Below, one piece after another: positions 52,003-60,664 of a DNA stretch of 64,000 bases. Where the stretch lies: contig NZ_AOIS01000028.1 in assembly GCF_000337495.1 (NCBI RefSeq), positions 34,980 to 98,979 of the forward strand, given 5' to 3'. The position numbers were made by a program, and so were the translations under genes. Position 1 is the first letter of the stretch. Each line of letters begins with the position of its first letter. This DNA comes from Haloterrigena salina JCM 13891. GTDB taxonomy: Archaea; Halobacteriota; Halobacteria; Halobacteriales; Natrialbaceae. The notes beneath the pieces are model-generated. The model did not search any database. It worked only from the letters and a program-made list of their open reading frames with translations, and had not been told where the DNA came from.

Positions 52003-52608
52003 ATGTTCACTGGAATCGTCGAGGAGACCGGCGAGATCGTCGCTCGCGAGCGGACCGACGACGGTCTCCGACTGCGCATCGGCGCCGACGCGGTCGCGAC
52101 GGGCCTCGAGCACGGCCAGAGCATCAGCGTCAGCGGTGTCTGCCTGACGGTCGAACGCTTCGAAACCGGCGCGTGGTTCGAGGTCTTCCTCGCGACCGAG
52201 ACGGTCGAGCGGACCTATCTGGGGACCCTCGAGGAGGGAGAGATCGTCAACCTCGAGCGAGCGATGCCGGCCGACGGCCGGTTCGACGGCCACGTCGTCC
52301 AGGGCCACGTCGACGCGGTCGCGACGGTGACGGAAATCGAGTCCGTAGAAGAGGACTGGTTCTTCGAGTTCGAACTGCCCGAGGGGTACGCGAAGTACGT
52401 CGTCGAGAAGGGATCGATCACGCTCGACGGGATCAGCCTCACCGTCGCCGATCTAGACGAAGCCGCTGGCCGAGTGACCGTCGCCATCATCCCGACGACC
52501 TACGACCTCACGACGCTCTCCGAGAAGTCGGTCGGCGATCGGGTCCACCTCGAGGTCGACGTGCTCGCGAAGTACGTCGAACGGCTGCTCGAGGCTCGGT
52601 TCGAGTGA
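52003..52608 (+). CDS. ribE: Riboflavin synthase (alpha-type, two lumazine-binding domains)
   Basis: Final enzyme of riboflavin synthesis, converting two 6,7-dimethyl-8-ribityllumazine molecules into riboflavin and a pyrimidine. 201 residues, the normal length. Two homologous halves each with the lumazine motif: MFTGIVEETGEI at the start and GHVDAVATVTEI near 103. Conserved SISVSGVCLTVE and GSITLDGISLTVA strands occupy equivalent positions in the halves. Bacterial-type alpha synthase, as in other haloarchaea; methanogens use an unrelated enzyme. Preceded by a TATA box at leaderless spacing. Confidence 0.94.
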   Translation: MFTGIVEETGEIVARERTDDGLRLRIGADAVATGLEHGQSISVSGVCLTVERFETGAWFEVFLATETVERTYLGTLEEGEIVNLERAMPADGRFDGHVVQGHVDAVATVTEIESVEEDWFFEFELPEGYAKYVVEKGSITLDGISLTVADLDEAAGRVTVAIIPTTYDLTTLSEKSVGDRVHLEVDVLAKYVERLLEARFE

Positions 52609-52863
52609 CGAACCCGTCGCCGAACACGATCTCAGCGTCCCGCTCGCGATTCTGAGTGTACCCACCGGAAAGCCAGTGTGCAGTGGCGCGCGCTGTCGGC
52701 TGTCCGAGCGCAGTGAGGACGTGGAAATCACCGTTGCTACGAGAACGAGGAACGAGGATTCTTTCGAGGAGGTGATTTGAATGGCGATACTCGAGAACGG
52801 GTACCGCTGGACCGATCGACGTAGAGGCTCGTGAATGGAACGGGACGTTCGAACGGCACGAAA
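52609..52863. other. Intergenic stretch downstream of ribE, no gene seen
   Basis: Together with the structured element after it this is the longest gene-free part of the window (518 bases). I see no plausible coding frame: the ORFs crossing it have unlike composition. It may be remnant sequence. Confidence 0.45.
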
Positions 52864-53066
52864 AGAACAGCGAAGCGGTCTGCTTGTTCTGGCAACAGGG
52901 AATTGCCACACCCTCCCCAACCGATTCGCTCGCTCCCTTCAGTCGCTCGCTCATCCACTGTCAGAGCACGCTCTGACAAGCCTTCGCTCACACGTTCGCG
53001 AAGACCTCGCGCAGTTTCGTCGGGAGTCTTCGCTATCGCTCAGACTCCCGACCGCGCGCCACCGCA
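52864..53066. repeat. Structured dispersed intergenic element, long copy
   Basis: Five potential hairpins. AGAACA (52864-52869) with TGTTCT (52885-52890); TGGCA (52890-52894) with TGCCA (52904-52908) around the loop ACAGGGAAT; TGTCAGAG (52959-52966) with CTCTGACA (52971-52978); CTTCGC (52982-52987) with GCGAAG (52998-53003); and the key one, GTCGGGAGTCT (53019-53029), loop TCGCTATCGCTC, AGACTCCCGAC (53042-53052). Shares linker CCTCCCC-x-ACCGATTCGCTC and the closing GCGCCACCGC with the copy at 46457-46579. The third and fourth hairpins are absent from that copy. Lies between the convergent ribE and SDR genes. Confidence 0.75.
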
Positions 53067-53126
53067 GAGAGTGCACCTACTGTTCGAATCACGCTCGAGG
53101 GAGTTCGAACGCGGTTTCGAGCGCGC

Positions 53127-53912
53127 CTAACTCCGCAACAGCCCGCCGTCGATCGGGAGGGCGACACCGTTGACGAAACTCCCGCGGGGACTCGAGAGCA
53201 GCGCCACGACGTCGCCGAGTTCGCGGGGCTCGCCGAGGCGGTCCATCGGGATGTCGCTCGACATGTCCGCCAGCCCCTCCTCGTAGTCCTCGTAGACGCC
53301 GCGCTCGATGTTCGCCTCGATGAGTTCCTCGATGCGGGGCGTCTCGATCGTTCCCGGGAGGACCGCGTTCGCGCGAATTTCGGGCGCGAACTCCCGTGAG
53401 ACGGTCTTGACGAGGCCGATCACGCCGCGGCGTACGGAGTTCGACAGCAGGAGGCCATCGGCCACCTCGCGGACCGTCCGAGACGTGATGCAGGTGATCG
53501 TACCGTGGTCGGACTCGAGGAGGTGCTCGTGGGCGTTCTCGATCGTCCAGACGACGCTCATCACCAGCAGGTCGTAGGCCTGGTACCAGTCCTGTTCGTC
53601 GGTCTCGAGGAAGGTGGTGCTCGGCGGGCCGCCCGAGGAGGTGACGAGGTGATCGATCCCGCCGAAGGCGTTGGCCGTCTCGCTGACGAGGTGGGAGACC
53701 TCGTCGGGGTCCGTGAGGTCGGTCGGCGTCGCCCGGACTTCTCCGTCACCCACCTCGGCGAGTTTCTCGCGGGCCTCCTCCAGGCGCTCCTCGTCGCGGC
53801 CGCAGATCATCACGTTCGCGCCCTCTTCGGCGAGGGCCTCGGCGCTCGCGAAGCCGAGACCGCTCGAGGAGGCCGTCACCAGTGCGCTGTTCCCGTCGAG
53901 TTCGAGGTCCAT
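53127..53912 (-). CDS. SDR-family oxidoreductase with altered catalytic residues
   Basis: 261-residue short-chain dehydrogenase fold, close to the 3-oxoacyl-reductase group. The cofactor loop is VTASSSGLGFASAEAL near 12 and the C-terminal PIDGGLL tail is normal. The catalytic YxxxK is missing: where Tyr and Lys should lie the sequence reads LLLSNSVRRGVIGL, giving Ser/Asn and Arg. NNAG is replaced by TSSGG. Either it uses other residues or it is not an active reductase. It converges on ribE across the structured element. Confidence 0.82.
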   Translation of the reverse strand: MDLELDGNSALVTASSSGLGFASAEALAEEGANVMICGRDEERLEEAREKLAEVGDGEVRATPTDLTDPDEVSHLVSETANAFGGIDHLVTSSGGPPSTTFLETDEQDWYQAYDLLVMSVVWTIENAHEHLLESDHGTITCITSRTVREVADGLLLSNSVRRGVIGLVKTVSREFAPEIRANAVLPGTIETPRIEELIEANIERGVYEDYEEGLADMSSDIPMDRLGEPRELGDVVALLSSPRGSFVNGVALPIDGGLLRS

Positions 53913-54014
53913 GCGCGTACCCAGGGCGACGAACTACAAAATCCCGGTGCCAGTGGCAAGGGAGTCACGAGAGACCAGTTGCGCCGCGGCGAGGTCGGCC
54001 GGACGGACGGCCGT

Positions 54015-55499
54015 TCAGTCCGCGCCCAGCCGCTCGAAGTAGATCGCCCGCCGCTCGGCGGCCGCGGGCGTCGTGATCAGCGAGACGGCGACGGTGACGA
54101 GCAGTCCGACGCCCATGCCGACGACGCCGGCCGTCCAGCCGGCGTAGCTGCTTGGAACGATCGAGAGAAAGAGGCTCAAGAGGTAGAACGCCTGACTGGC
54201 GAGGATTCCGGCCGTGATCCCCGTTCGAGTCGTCCGGCGCCAGTAGAGGGCCACGAGTACGGGCAGCGCCAGTTGCGCGAAGCCGCTGAAGGCCGCGTCG
54301 CCGAGTTCGAACAGCGTCGCGGGGTTCCAGAGGCTCGCGAGGAAGGCCGCGCTGGCGAAGACCACGACGCCGATTCGGGCGATCAGATCCTCGCCTCGCT
54401 CGGAGAGCGCCCGTCCGAAGAACGCGAGGGTCGGGCGACACAGATCCCGCGTGAAATAGGACGACCCCGATAGCAGCATCGAGTCCGAAGAGGACATCAT
54501 CGCCGCCATCGCGCCGGCGATGACGAGCGCGGCGAACCAGACGGGCGTGTACTCGGCGAGCACGATCGGGAGCACGTTACCGCCCTCCGGCACCGTCACC
54601 TCGAGGCCGGCGGCCCACGCGCCGAGCATGAACGAGGGGACGAACAGCAGGACGCAGAGGATCGGCCAGAGGGCAAACGAGCGCTTGAGCACCGTCTTCG
54701 ACCCTGCGGCGAAGAAGCGCTGGTTGACCTGCGGGAACATCGCGACGCCGAAGCCGATCGTGATCGCCGTCGAGAGCATCCACTGGGGCGTGTAATAGGC
54801 GCTGCCCAGCGAGAGGAATCCGCTCGTCGCCTCGCTCGAGGCGATCGCTTCGGTCGCGGCGCCGGGACCGCCGACGGCAGCGAGCACCCAGATCGTCGCG
54901 ACCCACGTCGTGACGAGCATGAACGCGCCCTGCAAGGTGTCGGTCCAGGCGATCCCGCGCATCCCGGCGACGACGACGTAGAGGATCATGAACGCGGTGA
55001 TCAGCCCCGCGCCGGCGGCGTAGGGGATCGCGCCCTCGGTGAGCGCCTCGAGGGCGGTCCCGGCGCCGACCTGCTGGAGCATCACGTACGGGAAGAGGTA
55101 CAACAAACTGATACCGGCGATCAGCCCGCGGAGCCGTTTCGACCCGAAGCGGTCGCCGAGCATCTCGCCGAGCGTGACGTAGCCGTACTGGCGGCCGAGC
55201 AGCCACTGCTTGTAGCCGATGACGTACCAGAGAATCGCGAAGATGATCCCGTCCATCAGTCCCATGACGAGGATCCACTCGGGACCCTGCGCGTAGGCGA
55301 TGTTCGGACCGGCGAAGAAGGTAAACGCCGACAGCAGCGTTGCGAAGGTCGTAAAGAGTAGGACGACCGTTCCCAGCGTCCGACTCGCGAGATAGAAGTC
55401 CTCCGCGGTCCGGTCGGTCAGTCGGTAGGCGACCAGCCCGACGGCCAGCGCCAGTAGCAGGTAGCCGACGATGATCCCCAGCTGTACGGCGACGCTCAC
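54015..55499 (-). CDS. Sodium:solute symporter (SSS family)
   Basis: 494-residue, 12-13 helix sodium-coupled transporter of the SSS family, closest in look to pantothenate/acetate-type members. Typical sequences: EDFYLASRTLGTVVLLFTTFATLLSAFTFFAGPN-type N-terminal helix pair (EDFYLASRTLG), GGMRGIAWTDTLQG-like AGMRGIAWTDTLQGAFML and SSSDSMLLSGSSYFTRDL. It starts at GTG 55499, overlapping the DUF3311 gene stop by four bases, so the two are translated together, an arrangement typical for this transporter type. Substrate unknown. Confidence 0.92.
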   Translation of the reverse strand: MSVAVQLGIIVGYLLLALAVGLVAYRLTDRTAEDFYLASRTLGTVVLLFTTFATLLSAFTFFAGPNIAYAQGPEWILVMGLMDGIIFAILWYVIGYKQWLLGRQYGYVTLGEMLGDRFGSKRLRGLIAGISLLYLFPYVMLQQVGAGTALEALTEGAIPYAAGAGLITAFMILYVVVAGMRGIAWTDTLQGAFMLVTTWVATIWVLAAVGGPGAATEAIASSEATSGFLSLGSAYYTPQWMLSTAITIGFGVAMFPQVNQRFFAAGSKTVLKRSFALWPILCVLLFVPSFMLGAWAAGLEVTVPEGGNVLPIVLAEYTPVWFAALVIAGAMAAMMSSSDSMLLSGSSYFTRDLCRPTLAFFGRALSERGEDLIARIGVVVFASAAFLASLWNPATLFELGDAAFSGFAQLALPVLVALYWRRTTRTGITAGILASQAFYLLSLFLSIVPSSYAGWTAGVVGMGVGLLVTVAVSLITTPAAAERRAIYFERLGAD

Positions 55500-55798
55500 G
55501 GCCGGTCACCTCCCGGTGCCGACCGCGACGAGCGATCCCCGCGCTCGAGGCCCGAGGTCTCCGACCCGCTCGCGTCGCTCGAGTCGTCCCCATGTCCGGG
55601 TTCGATGCCGATTCCCCACGCCCGCTGAGCGAATGTCCAGAAGACGACGGACGCGAGTCCCATCCAGCCGACGTGCCACCAGAGCCACAGCGGCAGGCCG
55701 GCGACGATCGTCGAATCGCCCCAGAGGAACCACGGAACCGCCAGCGCACAGAGGACGGTCCCGACCGCGGACCACCCCAGGAGTTGCAGTCGACGCAT
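55496..55798 (-). CDS. DUF3311 small membrane protein, symporter partner
   Basis: 100 residues from ATG 55798 (MRRLQLLGWSAVGTVLCALA). Two hydrophobic helices with a Trp-rich connecting loop (LPLWLWWHVGWMGLAS), then a Ser/Gly/Asp tail. DUF3311 genes commonly precede SSS symporter genes and are thought to assist them. The stop overlaps the symporter GTG start. The longer open frame to 55909 begins in non-helical sequence across the promoter and is rejected. Confidence 0.85.
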   Translation of the reverse strand: MRRLQLLGWSAVGTVLCALAVPWFLWGDSTIVAGLPLWLWWHVGWMGLASVVFWTFAQRAWGIGIEPGHGDDSSDASGSETSGLERGDRSSRSAPGGDRP

Positions 55799-55976
55799 AT
55801 CCGGGTGTTCGGCCCGACGTTGGTAACAGTTTCCCTTCAACCGTCGCGATTGAAGACGTTTCGTTATCGACGCCTCGAGAGCGCTCTCCGCCGGTCGTTT
55901 CGGACTCAAATCGCTCTTTGCCAGCGCAAGCCACTGGTTATCCGAAGGTAAAATCGCTCTTTCAGACAGGACAAAA

Positions 55977-55986
55977 CGTATAGTAA
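55977..55986 (+). promoter_or_regulatory. Putative TATA box of the membrane HTH regulator gene
   Basis: CGTATAGTAA is centred about 33 bases before ATG 56014. Confidence 0.45.
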
Positions 55987-56013
55987 TCGCCGCGCGAGTA
56001 CGAAGCGACTCAC

Positions 56014-56820
56014 ATGGCCCGGCTGTTCCCGTTTCGCTCCGAACCCGCCGAAACCGAGGGCCAGCCGCGGATCGTCGGCCTCGAGGGCGAGGACGCCGAC
56101 GCGGTGTTCAGCGCGCTCTCCTCGACGACGGCCCGCCGGATCTACGCGCGCCTCGACGAGGAACCCGCGACGCCCAGCGACGTCGCCGAGGCCATCGACT
56201 CTTCGATCCAGAACGTCCGCTACCACCTCGAGAACTTGGAGGAGGCGGGGCTCGTCGAGGTCGTCGACACGTGGTACTCCTCGCGGGGCAACGAGATGAG
56301 CGTCTACGCGACGACCGACGGGCCGCTGATCGTCACGAGCGACGAGTCGACGGCCAGCCTGTTGCGCGAGGCCCTCTCGCGGTTCGTCGGCGGGGTCGCG
56401 CTGCTCGCCGCCGGCGGCCTGTTCGTCCAGTACAGTCTCACGCGGTGGGCCGAGTCGGTGACGGAGTCCGCGCCCGCCGAGGCGACGCCGGAGAGTACCG
56501 ATGGCGGGGGCGAGGCCGACGGGACGGACGGAAGCGGGGGCGGTGACGGCGACGGTGCCGATGCCCTCGAGGAGCAGTCGGACGACGTCGGAATCACCAG
56601 TGACGAACCCAGCGGCGACGGCGCGTCGAGCCTCGACGACAACGGGACGACCGAGAACGCAACCGACAACGAGACCGTCGACGCGGCGGCCGACGGCGCC
56701 GCGGACGTGGCCGACGCGATCTTCGACGTCGCGCCGCCGGGCCTGCTCTTCTTCCTCGGCGGTCTGCTCGTGTTGCTCGCCGTCACGGCCTACTGGTACC
56801 GGTACCGCCCGGCGTACTGA
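56014..56820 (+). CDS. Membrane-anchored winged-helix regulator
   Basis: 268 residues. Residues about 28-95 form an ArsR-type winged helix (ALSSTTARRIYARLDEE, SDVAEAIDSSIQNVRYHLENL recognition helix at 55-72, then the wing VVDTWYSS). Two membrane helices follow at about 120-145 and 244-263, separated by a 100-residue acidic, Ser/Gly/Asn-rich loop that should be outside the cell, with the DNA-binding domain inside. This layout suggests signalling of an external or membrane state to transcription. It lies 175 bases before dnaG on the same strand. Confidence 0.84.
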   Translation: MARLFPFRSEPAETEGQPRIVGLEGEDADAVFSALSSTTARRIYARLDEEPATPSDVAEAIDSSIQNVRYHLENLEEAGLVEVVDTWYSSRGNEMSVYATTDGPLIVTSDESTASLLREALSRFVGGVALLAAGGLFVQYSLTRWAESVTESAPAEATPESTDGGGEADGTDGSGGGDGDGADALEEQSDDVGITSDEPSGDGASSLDDNGTTENATDNETVDAAADGAADVADAIFDVAPPGLLFFLGGLLVLLAVTAYWYRYRPAY

Positions 56821-56995
56821 GTCCCGCTCGAGGCGACTCGAGGACGGTCCGATCGCCGGGCCGGTCGACCTCCGCCGGCGGCCGATTCGATCCTCGGCGT
56901 TCTGCAAGGTCAACAGCTATTTCCCCGTCACGATCCAAAACCTACATAAACCGATCGCGATCCCGACCGCGGGACCGCGCAGCGAGGACAGATCT

Positions 56996-58432
56996 ATGGA
57001 AGACACGTCGAAATATCTCATCCACGCCGATGTTACGGCCGAGGGCGTCGTCGAGCGGAGCGACGTCGTCGGCGCGATCTTCGGTCAGACCGAAGGCCTG
57101 CTCGGCGACGAACTCGATCTCCGCGACCTCCGCCAGTCGCAGAAAGTCGGACGCATCGACGTCGAAATCGTCAGCACGGGCGGCCAGTCTCGAGGTCACC
57201 TCACCATCGCGACCAGCCTCGACAAGGTCGAGACCGCGACGCTCGCCGCCGCCCTCGAGACGATCGACCGGGTCGGCCCCTGCCGGGCCGACCTCGAGGT
57301 AACCGAAATCGAGGACGTCCGCGCGGCCAAGCGCAAGGCGGTCGTCGACCGCGCGAAGGAACTGCTCCAGACGGGCTTCGACGATAGCGTCATGTCCTCC
57401 GAAGAGATCCTCGCGGAGGTCCGCCAACACGTCCGCGTGGAGGACATCACCGAGTACGAGGGGCTCCCCGCGGGTCCCCGCGTGACCGACAGCGACGCGA
57501 TCATCGTCGTCGAGGGCCGTGCCGACGTCCTCACTCTTCTCAAGTACGGCGTCAAGAACGCCATCGCGGTCGAGGGAACCAACGTCCCCGACGCGGTGGC
57601 CGAACTGACCCACCATCGCACGGTCACGGCGTTCCTCGACGGCGACCGGGGCGGTGACCTCATCCTCGAGGAACTGTCCCAGGTCGGCGACGTCGACTAC
57701 GTCGCGTTCGCGCCGGCCGGCGAGTCCGTCGAGGATCTCGACCACCACCAGCTGTTCACCGCCCTGCGGAACAAGGTCCCCTACGATACCGTCTCGGGGA
57801 TGAACGAGCCCCGCGAGGCCGTCGCCGCGACCGACGGCAGTTCGACCCCGGCCCCGGCGCCGACCGAGTCGGCGACCGACCGCGACGCCGACGACTCGTC
57901 GCAGGCGATCGACGGTCCCGCGACGTCACCGCCCGAGACGGCGAGTCCCTCGGCGCCGACCGGCGACATGGACGGCAGGGACGAGACCGTCGACGACGGT
58001 GCCGTCCGCGATGACATCTCAGACGCGTCAGCAACGGAGCCGACCGCCGAGTCAACATCGGCCGAACCCGGTTCCGGCGCGGCGGCTGGGGACGATACCA
58101 GTGACGCCGACGCCGAACCCGAGACCGTCTACGGCCACGCGACGGCGATCGTCCGGCGGAACACCGGCCGCGTCCGCTTTCTCGACGCCGACGGCGACGC
58201 CGTCGACGAGGCCGACGCGAGCGGGGCCTACGACACCCTCGAGGGACTCGAGACGGCGCCGACGACGATCGTCTTAGACGAGATCCTCGACCAGCGGCTG
58301 CTCGATCTCGCGGCGGACCGCGGCGTCGAGCGGATCGTCGCGCGCTCGCTGGGGCAGTTCACCAAGCGACCGACCGCCGTTCAGATCCACGCGATCGACG
58401 AGATCGCGGACGAACCGCCGAACACGGAGTAG
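56996..58432 (+). CDS. dnaG: DNA primase DnaG (archaeal type)
   Basis: 478-residue archaeal DnaG, starting at ATG 56996 (MEDTSKYLIHADVTAEG). The archaeal protein is an RNA-exosome subunit that binds poly(A)-rich RNA and has weak primase activity. N-terminal DnaG domain 1-165, TOPRIM about 165-250 with VVEGRADVLTLLKYG and DGDRGGDLI metal sites, and a C-terminal domain from about 375 (ETVYGHATAIVRRNTGRVRF). Between them is a 105-residue disordered linker rich in Asp, Ala, Thr and Ser. The upstream frame to 56501 belongs to no protein. Confidence 0.95.
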   Translation: MEDTSKYLIHADVTAEGVVERSDVVGAIFGQTEGLLGDELDLRDLRQSQKVGRIDVEIVSTGGQSRGHLTIATSLDKVETATLAAALETIDRVGPCRADLEVTEIEDVRAAKRKAVVDRAKELLQTGFDDSVMSSEEILAEVRQHVRVEDITEYEGLPAGPRVTDSDAIIVVEGRADVLTLLKYGVKNAIAVEGTNVPDAVAELTHHRTVTAFLDGDRGGDLILEELSQVGDVDYVAFAPAGESVEDLDHHQLFTALRNKVPYDTVSGMNEPREAVAATDGSSTPAPAPTESATDRDADDSSQAIDGPATSPPETASPSAPTGDMDGRDETVDDGAVRDDISDASATEPTAESTSAEPGSGAAAGDDTSDADAEPETVYGHATAIVRRNTGRVRFLDADGDAVDEADASGAYDTLEGLETAPTTIVLDEILDQRLLDLAADRGVERIVARSLGQFTKRPTAVQIHAIDEIADEPPNTE

Positions 58433-58545
58433 CGGCCGCCGTCGGGTCGCCCTGTTCGGCCTCGAGTCCCGGTTCGATCCCGATTCTCGAGTCGCCCGTC
58501 TCGTCCCCAAGACTGAAGGTGGTACTGAGTGACAGTTCGGGAAAG

Positions 58546-58785
58546 ATGGAGACAGCAGCGCTCGAGTCGACCTCTGCACTCTGGATCGGGAAGTTCCTCG
58601 CGGCCGTCATCGTCGGGCTCGGTATCGGCACGCTCGTACCGCCGGAGCCCGTCGCGGTTCCGGCCGTCGGCACCGTCTCCGGACTGCTGGTCGGGAGCGG
58701 CGCCGTCGTCGTCGGGAGCGGCCTCTACCTGTGGATTCGACGGTCGACTGGCGGCCGCGGCTGTGGCGACTCCTGTGGCTGTTAA
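58546..58785 (+). CDS. Small two-helix membrane protein with Cys-rich tail
   Basis: 79 residues from ATG 58546 (METAALESTSALWIGKF). Two hydrophobic helices (about 15-33 and 40-62) and a C-terminal tail ending CGDSCGC, three Cys in the last eight residues. The tail could bind a metal or be redox active. Not recognised. It lies 114 bases after dnaG on the same strand. Confidence 0.6.
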   Translation: METAALESTSALWIGKFLAAVIVGLGIGTLVPPEPVAVPAVGTVSGLLVGSGAVVVGSGLYLWIRRSTGGRGCGDSCGC

Positions 58786-58861
58786 TGCGGCGCTCGCGCG
58801 ACTCCCAGCGAGCGGGACTCGGACGAGTAATTGATAAGCCGAGAGCGCCGACCGAGCGGTA

Positions 58862-59062
58862 ATGACACCGCCGGTAACAGCGGCGCTCGCGTTGCTCGGC
58901 GTCTGGATGCTCACGATCTTCTGGGCGACCGCTGCCAGCGCGACCGGGCAGGCGCGCGCCGACGACCGACTCGACCGTATCGTTCCCGACGATCGGCTCG
59001 ACGACCTCGAGGCATCGACCGGGAAAACCGCCGAACGCTCGTTCCCCACCGCCGACGACTGA
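58862..59062 (+). CDS. Small single-helix membrane protein
   Basis: 66 residues, one hydrophobic N-terminal helix (ALALLGVWMLTIFWATAA, about 7-24) and an acidic tail (DDRLDRIVPDDRLDDLEAS). TATA-like taattgataag lies at 58828-58838. It could also be a cleavable signal peptide. Family not recognised. Confidence 0.5.
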   Translation: MTPPVTAALALLGVWMLTIFWATAASATGQARADDRLDRIVPDDRLDDLEASTGKTAERSFPTADD

Positions 59063-59131
59063 GACCGGCCACCGCAGCCGGGCGGACGGAACGCGTCTCG
59101 TTTTCGCGACCCTTGTCGATCGGTGTTCTTC

Positions 59132-60481
59132 TCAGCCGAGCACGGCAAACGACAGGACCAACAGTGCACAGACCAGCGCGCCCGAGAGCGTCGCGAGGAA
59201 GTTGACGCTCTGGTTGCCGAGCACCCGCCCCTCGAGGGTCGCTCCCAGCAGGCTGTCGACGGTCATGCCGACGACGCCGGCGGCGACGATGATCGCCGCG
59301 CCGACGGTCGCGACCGCGTCGAAGAGACCGTAGGAAATGGTCGCGACGATGATCGCGCCCGCGATGCCGGCGATCTCGCCCTGCCAAGTGACCCCGCCGT
59401 CGGTGCCGGGTTCGACGGGCTCTAAGGTGGTGATCAGCCGGGGCGTCTCGAAGACGCTGCCGATCTCGCTCGAGAGGGTGTCGCTCATCGCCGTGGCGAC
59501 GGAGCCGGCGAAGGCGAACAGAAACAGGCTCGGCTCCGGATTGCCGGGCAACAGCGTCGCCGAGCTGGCCGCGTATCCCAGGACGGCCCCGAGCGCGACG
59601 GCGGCGTTACCGAGGACGTTCCCGCTGCCCCGGGCGCCGTTGTTGTCCTCGGCGACGCCGCGTTCGGCCTTCTCCTCGTAGCGGTACTTCGAGGAGAGGC
59701 CGCCGATGGCGAAAAAGGAGATGAGGACGGCGAACCAGCCGTAGCCGCCGAGGACGATCGTCAACAGCCCCAGCAGGATCCCGGTGAGCATCCCCGCGAT
59801 CGAGGCCGTCTCGAGGGCGTAGGAGAGGTAGCCGAATGCGACGGTGATCGCGAGCGCGACGACGATCTCGCCCCCGGAGAGGGCCAGCGCCGGCTCGAGC
59901 TCCGCGATCAGCCAGCCGAGGAGGCCGACGGTGAGCATGACGACGGGATCGTCGTTCGCGAACAGGATGTCCCGGAGCAGTGACGCCAGCAACGCGCCGC
60001 TGGCCCCGAGGAAGAGCATCGTCGGCAGCGCCGGCGACAGCGACTCGAAGGCGGCGCCGTCGGCGATCGAGCGCGCCACCGACTGGCCGACGACGGCGGC
60101 GACGGTCGCGACGACGCAGAAGGCCGCCGTGTGGACGACATCGCGGTCGGTCCACCGGTGGGCGAGTTGCTCGGCGAGGTTGCCGTATCCGACCAGCAGG
60201 ACGGTCCCGACGAAAACCGCGATCGACATCGACGTCGTGACCGCGATGAGGCCGAGCGTGGTCCCCGCGAGCACGAGCGTGACGATGCCGTAGAGGCGCC
60301 CCGCTTCGTAGTCGCTCGGATAGGCCAGCAGTTCGAAGAGCGGCCCGTCGGTCACGGCGAGCGCCCCGAGAGCCGCGACGGCGGCGATCACAGCCCCGAC
60401 ATGCGGGTTGCCGAGCGGAACGGCGAGTGCGAGCGTACAGAGGGCTGCAAACACGCCTGCTCGCCGAACAGGTGCTGTCAC
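59132..60481 (-). CDS. DUF92 (VTE6-type) membrane protein with extra N-terminal membrane domain
   Basis: 449-residue polytopic membrane protein. The C-terminal half (from about 215) is DUF92/COG1836: FAIGGLSSKYRYEEKAERGV, GNVLGNAAVALGAVLGY, AFAGSVATAMSDTLSSEIG, PRLITTLEPVEPGTDGGV and VDSLLGATLEGR. Plant members (VTE6) phosphorylate phytyl phosphate, so a polyprenyl-phosphate kinase role is possible. The N-terminal 210 residues are a second set of helices (YGIVTLVLAGTTLGLI) not usual for DUF92, whose members are about 250 residues. It is divergent from the UppS-like gene. Confidence 0.82.
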   Translation of the reverse strand: MTAPVRRAGVFAALCTLALAVPLGNPHVGAVIAAVAALGALAVTDGPLFELLAYPSDYEAGRLYGIVTLVLAGTTLGLIAVTTSMSIAVFVGTVLLVGYGNLAEQLAHRWTDRDVVHTAAFCVVATVAAVVGQSVARSIADGAAFESLSPALPTMLFLGASGALLASLLRDILFANDDPVVMLTVGLLGWLIAELEPALALSGGEIVVALAITVAFGYLSYALETASIAGMLTGILLGLLTIVLGGYGWFAVLISFFAIGGLSSKYRYEEKAERGVAEDNNGARGSGNVLGNAAVALGAVLGYAASSATLLPGNPEPSLFLFAFAGSVATAMSDTLSSEIGSVFETPRLITTLEPVEPGTDGGVTWQGEIAGIAGAIIVATISYGLFDAVATVGAAIIVAAGVVGMTVDSLLGATLEGRVLGNQSVNFLATLSGALVCALLVLSFAVLG

Positions 60482-60503
60482 GATATCGAGTCCTTTCTGT
60501 GGC

Positions 60504-60525
60504 GTTCACTTGAAGCTTCGTGAAC
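60504..60525. promoter_or_regulatory. Imperfect dyad in the DUF92/UppS-like divergent promoter region
   Basis: GTTCAC (60504-60509) and GTGAAC (60520-60525) are an inverted repeat around the palindrome GAAGCTTC. It lies 23 bases upstream of the DUF92 start and could be an operator. Confidence 0.35.
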
Positions 60526-60664
60526 TCCGCTGTGGCCGTTCTGCCCCGCCTCACTGGGGTGTTGCGTCGGAACCTCTCCGTTCGGACGACCGACCGATCG
60601 GCTACAGGCGGGTCGGTCGCCGGCCGAGACGAGGAATCGCTACCCGCGAAAACCCGAAACCGGT

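Noticed and set aside
52835..53173. Open frames of about 100 residues across the 52.8-53.1 kb gap
   Set aside because: Ser/Arg/Pro-rich translation of the structured repeat with no family features.
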